A DNA stretch of 64,000 nt from JAFGTX01 sp942492225. GTDB taxonomy: Bacteria; Bacillota; Clostridia; Peptostreptococcales; Acidaminobacteraceae. Shown here in pieces: positions 44,342 through 53,004 of the stretch (positions within the stretch are counted from its first letter, which is position 1; every line of letters begins with the position of its first letter). The translations under genes were made by a program, and so were the position numbers. The notes below the pieces were generated by a model. The model saw nothing but the letters and a program-made list of their open reading frames with translations, did no database searches and was not told the origin of the DNA. The stretch is from NCBI GenBank assembly GCA_942492225.1, contig CALODS010000016.1, positions 1 through 64,000 of the forward strand, read 5' to 3'.

Positions 44342-44844
44342 TTACTTATTTAAGCAACATTTTTTGTACTTTTTACCACTGCCACATGGACATGGGTCAT
44401 TACGTCAATCTTTGCTTCTTTAATAACTGTTTTACTTAACATAAAGTCTTTTTTGATGGCTTTTCTTTCTTCATCTGTTAAGATGTCATCCCAAGCTGGT
44501 AATTTAAATAACCAATCTGCTTTGGCATCTAACATATTGAAATATAATTTGTTAAAGTCGATAACAGCATCAATCTTACTGTCCTCTTCTAAATCCTCTA
44601 AGTTCATTTCTTCTGTTAGACTCGTGTTAATTCCATCAAGGAAACCAATAAAAATAACAGGAATTACATCAAATTCCTCACTTAATTCTTTAATAGTTCC
44701 TTTTAACTCAGTTCTTTTTGCATCAAGAACTTGAATATAAACTTGTTTTTCAACTTCAACATAGCCATCCCAGAATTCTTTGTAGCCCTCTGCTGTTTGT
44801 GCATTTTGTTGAACGATGGATTCCCATTCTTGTAATAAAGGCAT
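44342..44844 (-). pseudogene. SEC-C motif protein, frameshifted in the C-terminal zinc motif
   Basis: The frame from the ATG at 44844 gives about 140 residues of a conserved-looking helical domain (ILTDEERKAIKKDFML near its end). The protein then runs out of frame as DVMTHVHVAVV. Shifting by one base near 44404 restores RNDPCPCGSGKKYKKCC, the classic SEC-C zinc-binding tail, ending at a stop at 44342-44344. The intact reading needs GGACGT where the minus strand has GACGT, so one G is missing. As it stands the zinc motif is lost and translation ends at 44350. The function of the N-terminal domain is unknown. Confidence 0.85.
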
Positions 44845-44903
44845 AATCCAATACTTCCTTTCCTAATCAATTGTTTTTTCGTAGCATAACCTTTCCAATT
44901 ATA

Positions 44904-45506
44904 TCACAGTGCATAGAAAAAAGGTACCATTACTGGCACAAGGCTAGACAATACAACTCCGCATAGGAAGGAAACGATTGCTACATCAGGTGTTGTTACT
45001 CTTGATATAAGAGGTAAACACGTATCCATTGCTGTTGCGCCTGCTGGTGGAATAGAAGATTCATGACTAAAATTAGCGGCCATAATAGGAATTAAAATAA
45101 AGGCAAGAACCTCTCTAAAAACATTTGTTAAAAATGCAATTGCACCAACTTCAGCACTGGCCAAATCCTTTAGCAATATGGCAGATATACTGTACCATCC
45201 GTAACCAGCTGTTATTGCAAGTGACGTATTAACACTTACTTTGTATAAATAGGACATGAACAGTCCACCTGCAATACTTCCAATAATAACAGAAGCGACA
45301 ATTGTTAGAACCATTTTACCTTTCGACTTAATGTCTGACAAAGCTTCTTTGTTAGAGCCTATATCGATTCCTACTGAAAACAGCAGTAAACCGAGCATTA
45401 AGGTCGAAATAGAATCAATGTCCGCAACAATTGATTCAGGTACGATAAATAAACCACCAAGAATACCAATGAAAACAGAGGCAAATACTAGAACCGTTGC
45501 CCACAT
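44904..45506 (-). CDS. lysO: LysO family lysine exporter, C-terminal half
   Basis: This 200-aa membrane protein has five to six hydrophobic segments and the LysO (DUF340) core: GLLLFSVGIDIGSN, AGYGWYSISAILL and FLTNVFREVLAFILIP. Together with the 91-aa gene before it, it makes up the length of the single-chain E. coli LysO (about 299 aa), so the exporter is encoded as two subunits. The ATG overlaps the stop of the first half (TAATG), with GGGGTGAA as ribosome binding site, so translation is coupled. It would export lysine or a toxic analogue. Confidence 0.88.
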   Translation of the reverse strand: MWATVLVFASVFIGILGGLFIVPESIVADIDSISTLMLGLLLFSVGIDIGSNKEALSDIKSKGKMVLTIVASVIIGSIAGGLFMSYLYKVSVNTSLAITAGYGWYSISAILLKDLASAEVGAIAFLTNVFREVLAFILIPIMAANFSHESSIPPAGATAMDTCLPLISRVTTPDVAIVSFLCGVVLSSLVPVMVPFFYAL

Positions 45507-45781
45507 TATGCTTCACCCCTCTTTACAAGTTTAATAAGAAATAAACCGATTACTGTACTGAACACAACAGATGCTAATGCATACAGAAATGATTGGAAAC
45601 CAATCGTCGATAAATTACTCATAATTTGTGGATTTGCACCAATGGAGATCCCCATAGATCCAAGTAGTAGTACCAATCCAAGTAATTGTAGATTGCTGTT
45701 AAACTTCTTTGCGCGTTCAGATAGCTTAAAAAACAATCCGATTGCTATGCCTGTACATAAAAATAGAATAATTTTCCACAT
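45506..45781 (-). CDS. lysO: LysO family lysine exporter, N-terminal half
   Basis: This 91-aa protein has three hydrophobic helices and the N-terminal LysO pattern (LLGLVLLLGSMGISIGANP). It ends with KLVKRGEA and its stop overlaps the start of the second half. The split is clean, with good ribosome binding sites for both parts (GGGAGG here), so it looks natural and not a recent mutation. No lysine riboswitch is visible upstream. Confidence 0.87.
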   Translation of the reverse strand: MWKIILFLCTGIAIGLFFKLSERAKKFNSNLQLLGLVLLLGSMGISIGANPQIMSNLSTIGFQSFLYALASVVFSTVIGLFLIKLVKRGEA

Positions 45782-45848
45782 AAGAAGCCTCCCTTCGTTG
45801 AATGATCAACCTTACCACCCATAGTATAGCATAATTGCACCTGATTTA

Positions 45849-45857
45849 TGGTATAAT
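45849..45857 (+). promoter_or_regulatory. Extended -10 promoter of the hydroxyacid oxidase-like gene
   Basis: TGGTATAAT is a full extended -10, 33 bp before the start codon. No -35 is evident. Confidence 0.6.
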
Positions 45858-45890
45858 TAATTAGATAATTAAGGAACTAGAGGTGGGTAT

Positions 45891-46913
45891 ATGACAATAC
45901 AAGAAGTATATAAAAAAGCGAAAGAAACGATTGGTCCTTACTGTAAAATTTGTCCAGAATGTAATGGCATTGCATGTAGAGGGCAAATACCTGGACCTGG
46001 CGGCAAAGGAACAGGGATTGGATTTATACGAAATTATAAGGATTTGAAAAAAATCAGTCTCAATATGGACACGATTTATGAACCCGAACGTTGTGATACA
46101 TCTATCAAATTATTTGGTAGAACATTTGAAATACCAGTGTTTGCTGGTCCAGTTGGCGCCGTACAAATGCACTATAGTGATTTATATAATGACATGACGT
46201 ACAACGAATGTGTTTTACGGGGTTGTAAAGAAGTTGGAACTTTAGCATTTACGGGTGATGGTGTAAAAGATGAAGTTTATGAAGGTGCTATTAAGGCCAT
46301 TCAGCGTATCGATGGCGTTGGCATTCCAACAATAAAACCTTGGAAAAAGGAAGAAGTTATAAAAAAGATTCATATGGCTGAAGCAGCCGGTGCTGTCGCT
46401 GTAGCAATGGATATTGATGCAGCAGGGCTATCAATACTTGCAGCTCAGGGAAAACCCGTATCACCAATCAGTACAGAGGATTTAAAAGAGATTGTAGCGT
46501 CTACAAAATTGCCACTTATTTTAAAAGGTATAATGACAGTTGAAGGTGCTAAGAAGGCAATGAAAGCAGGTGCCAGTGGCATTGTTGTCTCAAATCACGG
46601 TGGACGTGTTTTAGATGAAACACCATCAAGCATTTCTAAACTTGGAGAAATTGTACATGCTGTTGGCGATCAAATGACTATTTTAATTGATGGTGGATTT
46701 AGATCAGGACTTGATGTGTTTAAAGCATTAGCATTGGGTGCGGATGCCGTTATAATTGCAAGACCTTATACGATGGCTGTGTATGGTGGAGATGTTGAAG
46801 GCGTTAGACTCTATACACAAAAAATTCAACAGGAACTAGAAAATGCGATGATTATGACAGGCTGCCATACAATAAAAGAGATCACAATGAATAAGGTAAC
46901 AATAGAAGGGTAA
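45891..46913 (+). CDS. FMN-dependent alpha-hydroxyacid oxidase/dehydrogenase-like protein
   Basis: This 340-aa TIM-barrel flavoprotein has the C-terminal half of the family: LPLILKGIMTVEGA with the FMN lysine, IVVSNHGGR with the active-site His and Arg, and ILIDGGFRSGLDVFKALALGADAV in the phosphate site. The N-terminus differs from LldD/glycolate oxidase: it carries a cysteine cluster, CKICPECNGIACRG, that could bind a metal or iron-sulfur centre. Anaerobes commonly carry this variant. The electron acceptor is unlikely to be oxygen. Substrate is probably a small 2-hydroxyacid such as lactate but is not readable. The start follows AGAGGTGGG. Confidence 0.87.
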   Translation: MTIQEVYKKAKETIGPYCKICPECNGIACRGQIPGPGGKGTGIGFIRNYKDLKKISLNMDTIYEPERCDTSIKLFGRTFEIPVFAGPVGAVQMHYSDLYNDMTYNECVLRGCKEVGTLAFTGDGVKDEVYEGAIKAIQRIDGVGIPTIKPWKKEEVIKKIHMAEAAGAVAVAMDIDAAGLSILAAQGKPVSPISTEDLKEIVASTKLPLILKGIMTVEGAKKAMKAGASGIVVSNHGGRVLDETPSSISKLGEIVHAVGDQMTILIDGGFRSGLDVFKALALGADAVIIARPYTMAVYGGDVEGVRLYTQKIQQELENAMIMTGCHTIKEITMNKVTIEG

Positions 46914-46993
46914 AAATAGACTATTAATAGAAATAATGAAAGTACAATTGTTATATAACAGTTGCTGTTACTAAATGATAATGGAGGGATACT

Positions 46994-47899
46994 ATGCTAT
47001 TTGGAAAAAACACTACACCAATAAACAAGGAGATTATTTCTCAATACACTGCATTTGTAGAAAATAATCACTTAAAAACATTAGAAATTATGGGCAAAGA
47101 GTGGCAGTATCTATTAGCGGGTCAGGGTGATTATACCCTTGTATTTCTTCCGGGAATTATAGGGAAGAAAGGAATCTACTTTAAATACTTAGAAACATTA
47201 GCTGAGCATTATAAAGTTATTGCACTGGATTATCCGATAGTAGAGTCGTTAGAAGAACTTGTTGCTGGTGTTCATAAAATTATTCAATACGAGACAGTGG
47301 ACAAGGTTATTATATTTGGACAAGATTTTGGCGGTATTGTTGGGCAGTTAATGATTGAGCAGTATCCAGAGGAAATTGACTCACTTATATTGATGAACAG
47401 TAGTACAAATTCTGAAGACGTACCAAAGAAAAATGCTAGAGGCAATGTGGTTACTTTAAAACGTTTCTTGAATATGACCAAAGGACGTGGCTATAATAAT
47501 TTCAAGAAAAAACTTAAAAAAAGAATTGGACAAGGAATTATGGATGCAGGGGTAAAAAATCCTGCTGCTTGGGCTTCTTTTTATCAGCAAATGGTTGAAG
47601 AAACCACAAGAGGTGAAATGGTTTCCAGTCATTACTGTGCCATGATGTTTTGGAAAGAACATCGATTTAGTGAAAGGAGTTTTGCTAATTATAAGGGGCG
47701 CGTTCTTATTATTGAGTCAGAGGTAGACAAATTTAACAAACTTGATGAAATTAAAACACTTAAAAATTTGTTTAAAAATCATAGTGTGTTGGAAATAAAG
47801 GGCAGTAGAAATATGGCGCTTGAACGTAATCGTCATGAAATTATTGGGAAATTAATCCCATATATCAATGGATTAGAGCTTCATAGCAAAGAAAAGTAG
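46994..47899 (+). CDS. Alpha/beta hydrolase with a GxDxG nucleophile elbow
   Basis: This 301-aa protein has an alpha/beta hydrolase pattern: a VFLPGIIG oxyanion-type loop after strand 3, IALDYP, the elbow IIFGQDFGGIVGQL, and VLIIESEVDKF as the late acid strand. The nucleophile position is Asp (GQDFGG), not the usual Ser, as in haloalkane dehalogenases and epoxide hydrolases. A typical late His is not clear; RNRHE near the C-terminus could provide it. There is no signal peptide. The start follows TGGAGGG. The reaction is unknown. Confidence 0.83.
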   Translation: MLFGKNTTPINKEIISQYTAFVENNHLKTLEIMGKEWQYLLAGQGDYTLVFLPGIIGKKGIYFKYLETLAEHYKVIALDYPIVESLEELVAGVHKIIQYETVDKVIIFGQDFGGIVGQLMIEQYPEEIDSLILMNSSTNSEDVPKKNARGNVVTLKRFLNMTKGRGYNNFKKKLKKRIGQGIMDAGVKNPAAWASFYQQMVEETTRGEMVSSHYCAMMFWKEHRFSERSFANYKGRVLIIESEVDKFNKLDEIKTLKNLFKNHSVLEIKGSRNMALERNRHEIIGKLIPYINGLELHSKEK

Positions 47900-47981
47900 T
47901 CAACGGTGACCTTACGTTCACATAGACGTCACAGCAATTAGATACAATGGAACAAATAAAAATAAAATAAGAGGTGAAAGT

Positions 47982-48992
47982 ATGTTAAATTTATTTACAA
48001 AACTTAATCCTGTCGCTAATGGGATTATCGGTATTATCGTAGCCATTCTAGTACTGACAGTAGTTGTATCGTTAATTCTAAAGAAAAAATATAGTGTGCT
48101 AGAAGAAGATATTAACGATAACCAAAGCAGATCGAAAGAAGTATTTGGCAACGAAATTTTTAATAACATGGTGACTGATTATAAAAAAGCAATTAGCCAT
48201 GATGTAAAAGATATTAATACCCAAGCAATTATTGAAAAAAATATGCACAGATACTTAAAAAGCTCATTGTTGGGAGAAAGATTTTTAACAAAATCTATAT
48301 CATTAATGATCGTTCTTGGTCTTTTAGGAACGTTTTATGGATTAACACTTTCTATTAGTGAGTTAGTATCATTACTTAATAATGCGAGTGATGCAGTAGT
48401 AAGTGATGTATCGGGAATTACAGATGGCTTGATTAGTTCTATTCAAGGGATGTCGGTAGCATTTGTTACGTCACTGTTTGGTATTGCGTCATCAATTTTA
48501 GTGACATTATTAAATATTGCCTTTAGTGTAAAAGAGCATAGGGAATCTGTTATGGTGTTCTGTGAAGAATACCTAGATAATATTCAAGCAGGTGGTTTGA
48601 TGAATATTGAAGGTCCTGATGGCGTTCGTATAAGACAAGCTGGACCATCATCTTCTGTTAGTAATGCGGATAATATTATTAAGGATTTAACAGATGTTAG
48701 CGAAAAAATCATCAAAGAAATGAATAAAGCATCTTACGAAATGGCCGGTGCGGTTAATGGCCTTAATAAAACGATTCATCAGTTTGACTCAAGCTTAAAA
48801 TTATTCTCGGAAGGTTCTAGAGATTTAACAGAATTTAACCATGAATTAAGAACGAACATCCAAAGAATGAATGTGACCTTTGATGATTTCTCAAAAGAAA
48901 TGTCAACGAATACACAATCTATTGCGGATAGCTCAAATTCAGTGTTTAAGTTATCGGTAGCAGTAGAAAAATTAAGCGATAAAGTAAAATAA
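47982..48992 (+). CDS. MotA/TolQ/ExbB-like proton-channel protein with long cytoplasmic tail
   Basis: This 336-aa protein has one N-terminal helix (about residues 14-34), a cytoplasmic loop, and two core helices (about 103-132 and 150-180). The core motif is LGLLGTFYGLTLSI with IQGMSVAFVTSLFGIASSI, as in ExbB/TolQ and ZorA. After the last helix comes a tail of about 150 residues with coiled-coil character (DVSEKIIKEMNKASYEM). It is paired 31 nt upstream of a MotB/OmpA-like gene. Together they should form a stator-like ion-driven motor. It is not flagellar MotA: no flagellar genes are near and the tail differs. Confidence 0.87.
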   Translation: MLNLFTKLNPVANGIIGIIVAILVLTVVVSLILKKKYSVLEEDINDNQSRSKEVFGNEIFNNMVTDYKKAISHDVKDINTQAIIEKNMHRYLKSSLLGERFLTKSISLMIVLGLLGTFYGLTLSISELVSLLNNASDAVVSDVSGITDGLISSIQGMSVAFVTSLFGIASSILVTLLNIAFSVKEHRESVMVFCEEYLDNIQAGGLMNIEGPDGVRIRQAGPSSSVSNADNIIKDLTDVSEKIIKEMNKASYEMAGAVNGLNKTIHQFDSSLKLFSEGSRDLTEFNHELRTNIQRMNVTFDDFSKEMSTNTQSIADSSNSVFKLSVAVEKLSDKVK

Positions 48993-49023
48993 TGAGGCGT
49001 TTACGTCTACAAGGAGGCAAACA

Positions 49024-50001
49024 ATGAAGAGTAGAAGAAAAAGCAGTTTTTCGGCAATCGATGAAGGTGAAAATTTTTGGCCTGCTTTTACGGATATTAT
49101 CTCTACAATTGCACTGATCTTGTTTTTCATGATGCTTATTGCTTATATTAATAACATTGTTACCGGCAAGAATTTAGAATATGCAAGAAAACAACTTCAA
49201 GACACAGAACTTAGTTTAGAAGAAAGTAGAGCAGAAATTAGTAAAGCAGAAAAGAATTTAAGACTCTTAAAAGATGATTTAGATGAAACGATGGCAGAAG
49301 TTGAAGAAGGTAAGTTAGCATTGAAACTGTCACAAGATGAAATAGATGATCAAAAAGCAATTATTGCAGAAAGTAACAAAGAACTGGGTAATTTAAGATC
49401 TAAGTTGCAAGGAATTGCGGTATTAAGATTAGATGTATTACAGAAGGTGAAAGTTTCTATTGAAGGCTCTTTAGGATCAACGAGTACGAGTGGCGATGCA
49501 CTGGTAACGATTGCTGACAATGGTAATATTGTAATCAACGAAGGGTTGGTATTTGATTTAGACTCATTCCAAGTGAAACCAGAAGGTAGAGTCTTATTGG
49601 CTAAACTTGCGGACGCTTTTGAGACGGTCTTAGATGATAAATCAGTACGTGATAGCATTGATGCTATTGCTATTCAAGGTCATACAGATGAAAGAGGAAC
49701 GGCTGAATACAATAGAGATTTGTCTTCAAAACGTGCATCGGCTGTAGTCAATTATATGTTACAAGCCAATAGTCAATTGGAGAATAAATATGGTCGCTAT
49801 TTTGCATCAGCTGGTTATTCTGAATTTAGACCGCTTGATGTAGGTAAGAGTGAAGCAGCATACTCTAAGAACAGACGTATTGAAATTTCAATCATCCTTA
49901 AAGACTCTCATGTTCAAAATGTTATTGATGAGTACTTAGCAGACACAGTAAAACTTTTTGAAGTAGAGACAGATGCATCAGAAGAAACGGCTGACGAATA
50001 A
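49024..50001 (+). CDS. MotB-like protein with coiled coil and OmpA peptidoglycan-binding domain
   Basis: This 325-aa protein starts after AAGGAGG. Residues 18-45 hold a single membrane helix with WPAFTDIISTIALILFF; Asp23 or so matches the proton-carrying Asp of MotB/ZorB. A long heptad coiled coil follows (about 50-130). The OmpA-like domain (about 165-300) contains GHTDERGTAEYNRDLSSKRA, the peptidoglycan-binding signature. The C-terminus is acidic. With the upstream ExbB/ZorA-like gene it forms a two-gene motor anchored in the cell wall. A terminator ends the unit, so no effector gene is attached. Confidence 0.9.
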   Translation: MKSRRKSSFSAIDEGENFWPAFTDIISTIALILFFMMLIAYINNIVTGKNLEYARKQLQDTELSLEESRAEISKAEKNLRLLKDDLDETMAEVEEGKLALKLSQDEIDDQKAIIAESNKELGNLRSKLQGIAVLRLDVLQKVKVSIEGSLGSTSTSGDALVTIADNGNIVINEGLVFDLDSFQVKPEGRVLLAKLADAFETVLDDKSVRDSIDAIAIQGHTDERGTAEYNRDLSSKRASAVVNYMLQANSQLENKYGRYFASAGYSEFRPLDVGKSEAAYSKNRRIEISIILKDSHVQNVIDEYLADTVKLFEVETDASEETADE

Positions 50002-50020
50002 AATTATAAAGAACAATATG

Positions 50021-50060
50021 AACCCCGAAAGCAATTAAAATGCTTTCGGGGTTGTTTTCG
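50021..50060 (+). terminator. Terminator of the motor-pair operon
   Basis: AACCCCGAAAGCA (50021-50033) pairs perfectly with TGCTTTCGGGGTT (50041-50053), followed by GTTTTCG. From here to 50231 I see nothing that looks functional. Confidence 0.93.
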
Positions 50061-50231
50061 TGTGACTTATTATTTTGAATGCTTTACGGGTGTGTCATAT
50101 AGTGGACAAAATAATGCTCTTTCTTTATAGAGTATTTATATAAAGAGAAAAAAATATCTCTAATAAGATAGTGTTATAAAGCCAAAATTTGATATTCAAA
50201 TAGAAAACTTTGAAATTGATAGAAAATTCAC

Positions 50232-50260
50232 TTTACAACTCAAGGTGAAAGCGATATAAT
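50232..50260 (+). promoter_or_regulatory. Promoter of the XRE-cupin gene
   Basis: TTTACA (50232-50237) and TATAAT (50255-50260) are 17 bp apart, 42 bp before the GTG start. Confidence 0.85.
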
Positions 50261-50302
50261 TTGTACAACATATAAGACGGATTTAAAAAATAAGGAGGCT
50301 CA

Positions 50303-50851
50303 GTGGAAAATTTAGATAAAGCAATTGGTAAAAATATAAAAAACATACGTACATCTTACAACTTAAGCATGGATCAAGTCGCTGAGTTGACTGGTGTGAG
50401 TAAAAGCATGATTGCAAGAATAGAAAGTGGTGCTTCTATACCAACAGTGACAACACTTTGGAAGATTTGTAATGGACTCAAAGTATCATTTTCAACAATG
50501 TTGGATGATTCTACAGAAATGGGCGTAATTCAAAATAAAGAATCTCTGAAAGCAACGACGCTAAATGACTCTCATGATTTATATGCACTTATTCCTTTTG
50601 ATGCAAATAAAAAATTTGAATTGTATGAAATGGTTGTACATCCAAACGCCTCACAGAGCACTGGACAGCATGTTGGTGTGATAGAAGAAGTTGTTTATGT
50701 TTTGGATGGTGAATTGCTGATGTGTTCAGCTGGTCAGACACGACACCTAAGAAAAGGAGATGTTTTTAGATTCAAACCAGATGGTGAACACATATATGAA
50801 AATAATCAAGAACAATCAGTGCGGTTTATAGTTGTGCTTACCTATAGCTAA
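50303..50851 (+). CDS. XRE-family regulator with C-terminal cupin domain
   Basis: This 182-aa protein uses a GTG start after AAGGAGG. Residues 8-65 form an HTH_3 domain (MDQVAELTGVSKSMIARIESGASIP). Residues about 105-180 form a small cupin (GVIEEVVYVLDGEL, LRKGDVFRFKPDGEHIYEN). Such regulators sense small molecules through the cupin and control nearby metabolic or transport genes. The following HD gene and T-box transporter are the nearest candidates, but a gap of 73 bp separates the next gene and no operator was identified. Confidence 0.92.
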   Translation: MENLDKAIGKNIKNIRTSYNLSMDQVAELTGVSKSMIARIESGASIPTVTTLWKICNGLKVSFSTMLDDSTEMGVIQNKESLKATTLNDSHDLYALIPFDANKKFELYEMVVHPNASQSTGQHVGVIEEVVYVLDGELLMCSAGQTRHLRKGDVFRFKPDGEHIYENNQEQSVRFIVVLTYS

Positions 50852-50924
50852 TAACTAATAGTTAACAGGAGAAGATGTCGTTGAATGATGACGGCTTCAA
50901 TAAATAATCAGTGGAGGGATAAAA

Positions 50925-51488
50925 ATGAATAGAGAAGATGCAATTAAGTTACTAAAGGAACATGTAAAAACAGATGAATTATATCGTCATTCAATGGCGG
51001 TTGAAGCAGGGATGCGTGCTTATGCAAAGTATTTTGGTGAAAATGAAGAGGAATGGGGAAATTTAGGGATTTTACATGATATTGACTTCGAAAAGTACCC
51101 TGAAGAACATCCTGAGAAAGCACCCGAATTGTTGTCTGCGGGTGGACTTGATCAAGACTTTATTGATGCAGTTTTGTCACATGGATTAGGGGCTGAGGCG
51201 ATGAGAACAGATAATAAGAGAAAAGCTTTGTCAGCAGTGGATCAAATGTCCAGTTTTATTGTTGCCTGTGCACTTATGCGTCCAACGGGTCTTGAGGGTC
51301 TGGGAGCGAAATCGGTTAAGAAAAAAATGAAAGCAGCTTCCTTTGCAAAAGCAGTTGATCGTGTGGATCTTGAAGCAACAAGAGAAGATTTAGGCATAGA
51401 ATTTGCAGAACATGTTGACATAATTGTAAAAGGTTTAGTAGAACATCAAGAAAGATTGCAAGCGGAAGGATTTAGTTTGTTGGGATAG
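50925..51488 (+). CDS. HD-domain hydrolase of unknown substrate
   Basis: This 187-aa protein is essentially one HD domain: YRHSMAVEAGMRAYAKYF supplies the first His, LGILHDIDFEKYPEEHPEKA the HD pair and a second His, and VLSHG the last ligand region. Family members are metal-dependent phosphohydrolases, often of nucleotides. The start follows TGGAGGG. A strong promoter and the T-box begin 60 bp after its stop, so it is separate from the transporter. Confidence 0.88.
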   Translation: MNREDAIKLLKEHVKTDELYRHSMAVEAGMRAYAKYFGENEEEWGNLGILHDIDFEKYPEEHPEKAPELLSAGGLDQDFIDAVLSHGLGAEAMRTDNKRKALSAVDQMSSFIVACALMRPTGLEGLGAKSVKKKMKAASFAKAVDRVDLEATREDLGIEFAEHVDIIVKGLVEHQERLQAEGFSLLG

Positions 51489-51548
51489 TCTGTTATAGAA
51501 CAAAAGAATAGTAGAATGATTTTTATGGGATTAAACATATAAAAAGTG

Positions 51549-51577
51549 TTGACACATTATTTGTTCCCCTGTATAGT
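51549..51577 (+). promoter_or_regulatory. Promoter of the tryptophan T-box operon
   Basis: TTGACA (51549-51554) and TATAGT (51572-51577) are 17 bp apart, close to consensus, about 20 bp before the T-box leader. Confidence 0.92.
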
Positions 51578-51595
51578 AAGGCCTAACAAAAGAAT

Positions 51596-51828
51596 AATTG
51601 AAAATGAAGATTGAGGGTAGTAGCTATAGGATGTAATTCAAGAGAGCTGATGAATGGTGTGAAATCAGTATTATTGAGAATAGTGAATGGGCTCATGAGT
51701 TGGAACTGAAATTTAAGTAGGGGACACGGATTTCTCCCGTTATCGAGATAGGATATCAAACATGAAGTGTTTCGTATTCGAATGAGATGCAGAGTCTTAT
51801 GACTTTGTGAACTTGAGGTGGCAACGCG
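51596..51828 (+). ncRNA. T-box riboswitch, tRNA-Trp specific
   Basis: The leader has the T-box order: GGGTAGTAG (S-turn of stem I, 51616-51624), AGAGAGC with GGTGTGAAAT in the distal arm (about 51640-51665), the specifier region GAATGGGCTCATGAG, and the T-box proper AGGTGGCAACGCG (51816-51828). The specifier is TGG (51688-51690), the Trp codon. The antiterminator bulge TGGC (51819-51822) matches an acceptor end GCCA, as expected for tRNA-Trp. Both recognition points agree. It controls the ABC transporter downstream. Confidence 0.93.
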
Positions 51829-51835
51829 ATTATTC

Positions 51836-51871
51836 GCCCTCTATGTACAGACGTACATAGAGGGCTTTTTT
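51836..51871 (+). terminator. T-box-controlled terminator
   Basis: GCCCTCTATGTAC (51836-51848) pairs perfectly with GTACATAGAGGGC (51853-51865), then a T-run. Confidence 0.95.
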
Positions 51872-51967
51872 GTTTTTGTAAAAGCCCAATCCGGAAGGGC
51901 GTTTAAAGAGAAGAAATCGCAACGCAAGAACGAAACGACAACACTCAATTACAGAGGAGGCAATAAA

Positions 51968-52957
51968 ATGAGAAAAGTATTAGGCGTTATATTAGCATTA
52001 TTATTAGTAGGTACAATGATGGTCGGATGTGCACCCAAAGAGGTCACAGCAGAGAATAAAACATCAGAAACAACGTCGGAGAGTTCAGTAGATGATCAGA
52101 AGTCCGTAGGTGTTGCGATGAAAAAAATCGGCGTGACTCAAATTGTGGAACATCCATCGCTAGATGCTATTAGAGAGGGTATTTATAAGGCTATTGAAGA
52201 TGCTGGTTATATTGATGGAGAGACAATTGAAATCAACTACATAAATAGTCAAGGAAGTATGGAAAATTCAAATTCTATTGCAAATGAATTTGCCTCAAAA
52301 AATTACGATGCCATTGTTGCAATAACAACCCCTTCAGCACAATCAGTATTCAATAAGATTAAAGAAACGCCGATTGTATATTCAGCTGTTACAGATCCTG
52401 TATCGGCAGGTCTAGAAGGCGACTTTATTACAGGCGTAAGTGATATGACACCAGTAAAGAAACAATTAGAATTGTTACTTGAGCTATTACCAGATACAAA
52501 AAAGATTGGAATGGTTTATAATTCAGGCGAATTAAATTCTGAGATTCAGGTTGCGCTTGCCAAAGAAGTAACAGAAACCTTGGGCCTTGAACTTGTCGTA
52601 TCAGGCATAACAAATTCAAATGAAGTATCATTGGCACTTGATGCCGTGTTAGACAAAGTAGATGTCTTATATGTGCAAAAAGATAATACCCTTGCATCGG
52701 CTTTTCCAGTAGTGGTTAAAAAAGCAGATGAAAAAAATGTTCCAATCATCGGTGCTGTTAAAGATTTTGTTGATCAAGGAGCGTTAGCTACAGATGGGCC
52801 AAGCGAATTTGAAATCGGGTATCAAACTGGTGAAATGGTGGTTAAGATTTTAAATGGTGAGGATATCAAGACGATTGAAGCCGAAGTTGTTCTTAAGACA
52901 AAAAGAGATTACAATCTTGAAGTTGCAGCGAAATATAACGTAGTGATTCCAGAATAG
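51968..52957 (+). CDS. ABC transporter substrate-binding lipoprotein, probable tryptophan uptake (TrpX-like)
   Basis: This 329-aa protein starts at the ATG at 51968, behind GAGGAGG; the longer frame from 51818 runs through the terminator. A lipoprotein signal ends at MMVGC (Cys21). The mature part has the ABC_sub_bind pattern: KKIGVTQIVEHPSLDAIREG, TPSAQSVF, PIVYSAVTDPVSAGLE and TKKIGMVYN. This family pairs with a LIV-type permease and an ATPase, as here, and in other Bacillota such T-box(Trp)-linked sets are predicted tryptophan importers. The Trp-specific T-box is the main evidence for the substrate. Confidence 0.9.
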   Translation: MRKVLGVILALLLVGTMMVGCAPKEVTAENKTSETTSESSVDDQKSVGVAMKKIGVTQIVEHPSLDAIREGIYKAIEDAGYIDGETIEINYINSQGSMENSNSIANEFASKNYDAIVAITTPSAQSVFNKIKETPIVYSAVTDPVSAGLEGDFITGVSDMTPVKKQLELLLELLPDTKKIGMVYNSGELNSEIQVALAKEVTETLGLELVVSGITNSNEVSLALDAVLDKVDVLYVQKDNTLASAFPVVVKKADEKNVPIIGAVKDFVDQGALATDGPSEFEIGYQTGEMVVKILNGEDIKTIEAEVVLKTKRDYNLEVAAKYNVVIPE

Positions 52958-53004
52958 TAAATTGAGAAAGAGATAAGAAAAATAGAAAGTGTAAGGAGTA
53001 ACAG

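Noticed and set aside
47982..50001. Zorya anti-phage defence system
   Set aside because: The motor pair resembles ZorA/ZorB, but the following genes are a terminator, an XRE-cupin regulator and a small HD protein, not ZorC/ZorD or ZorE.
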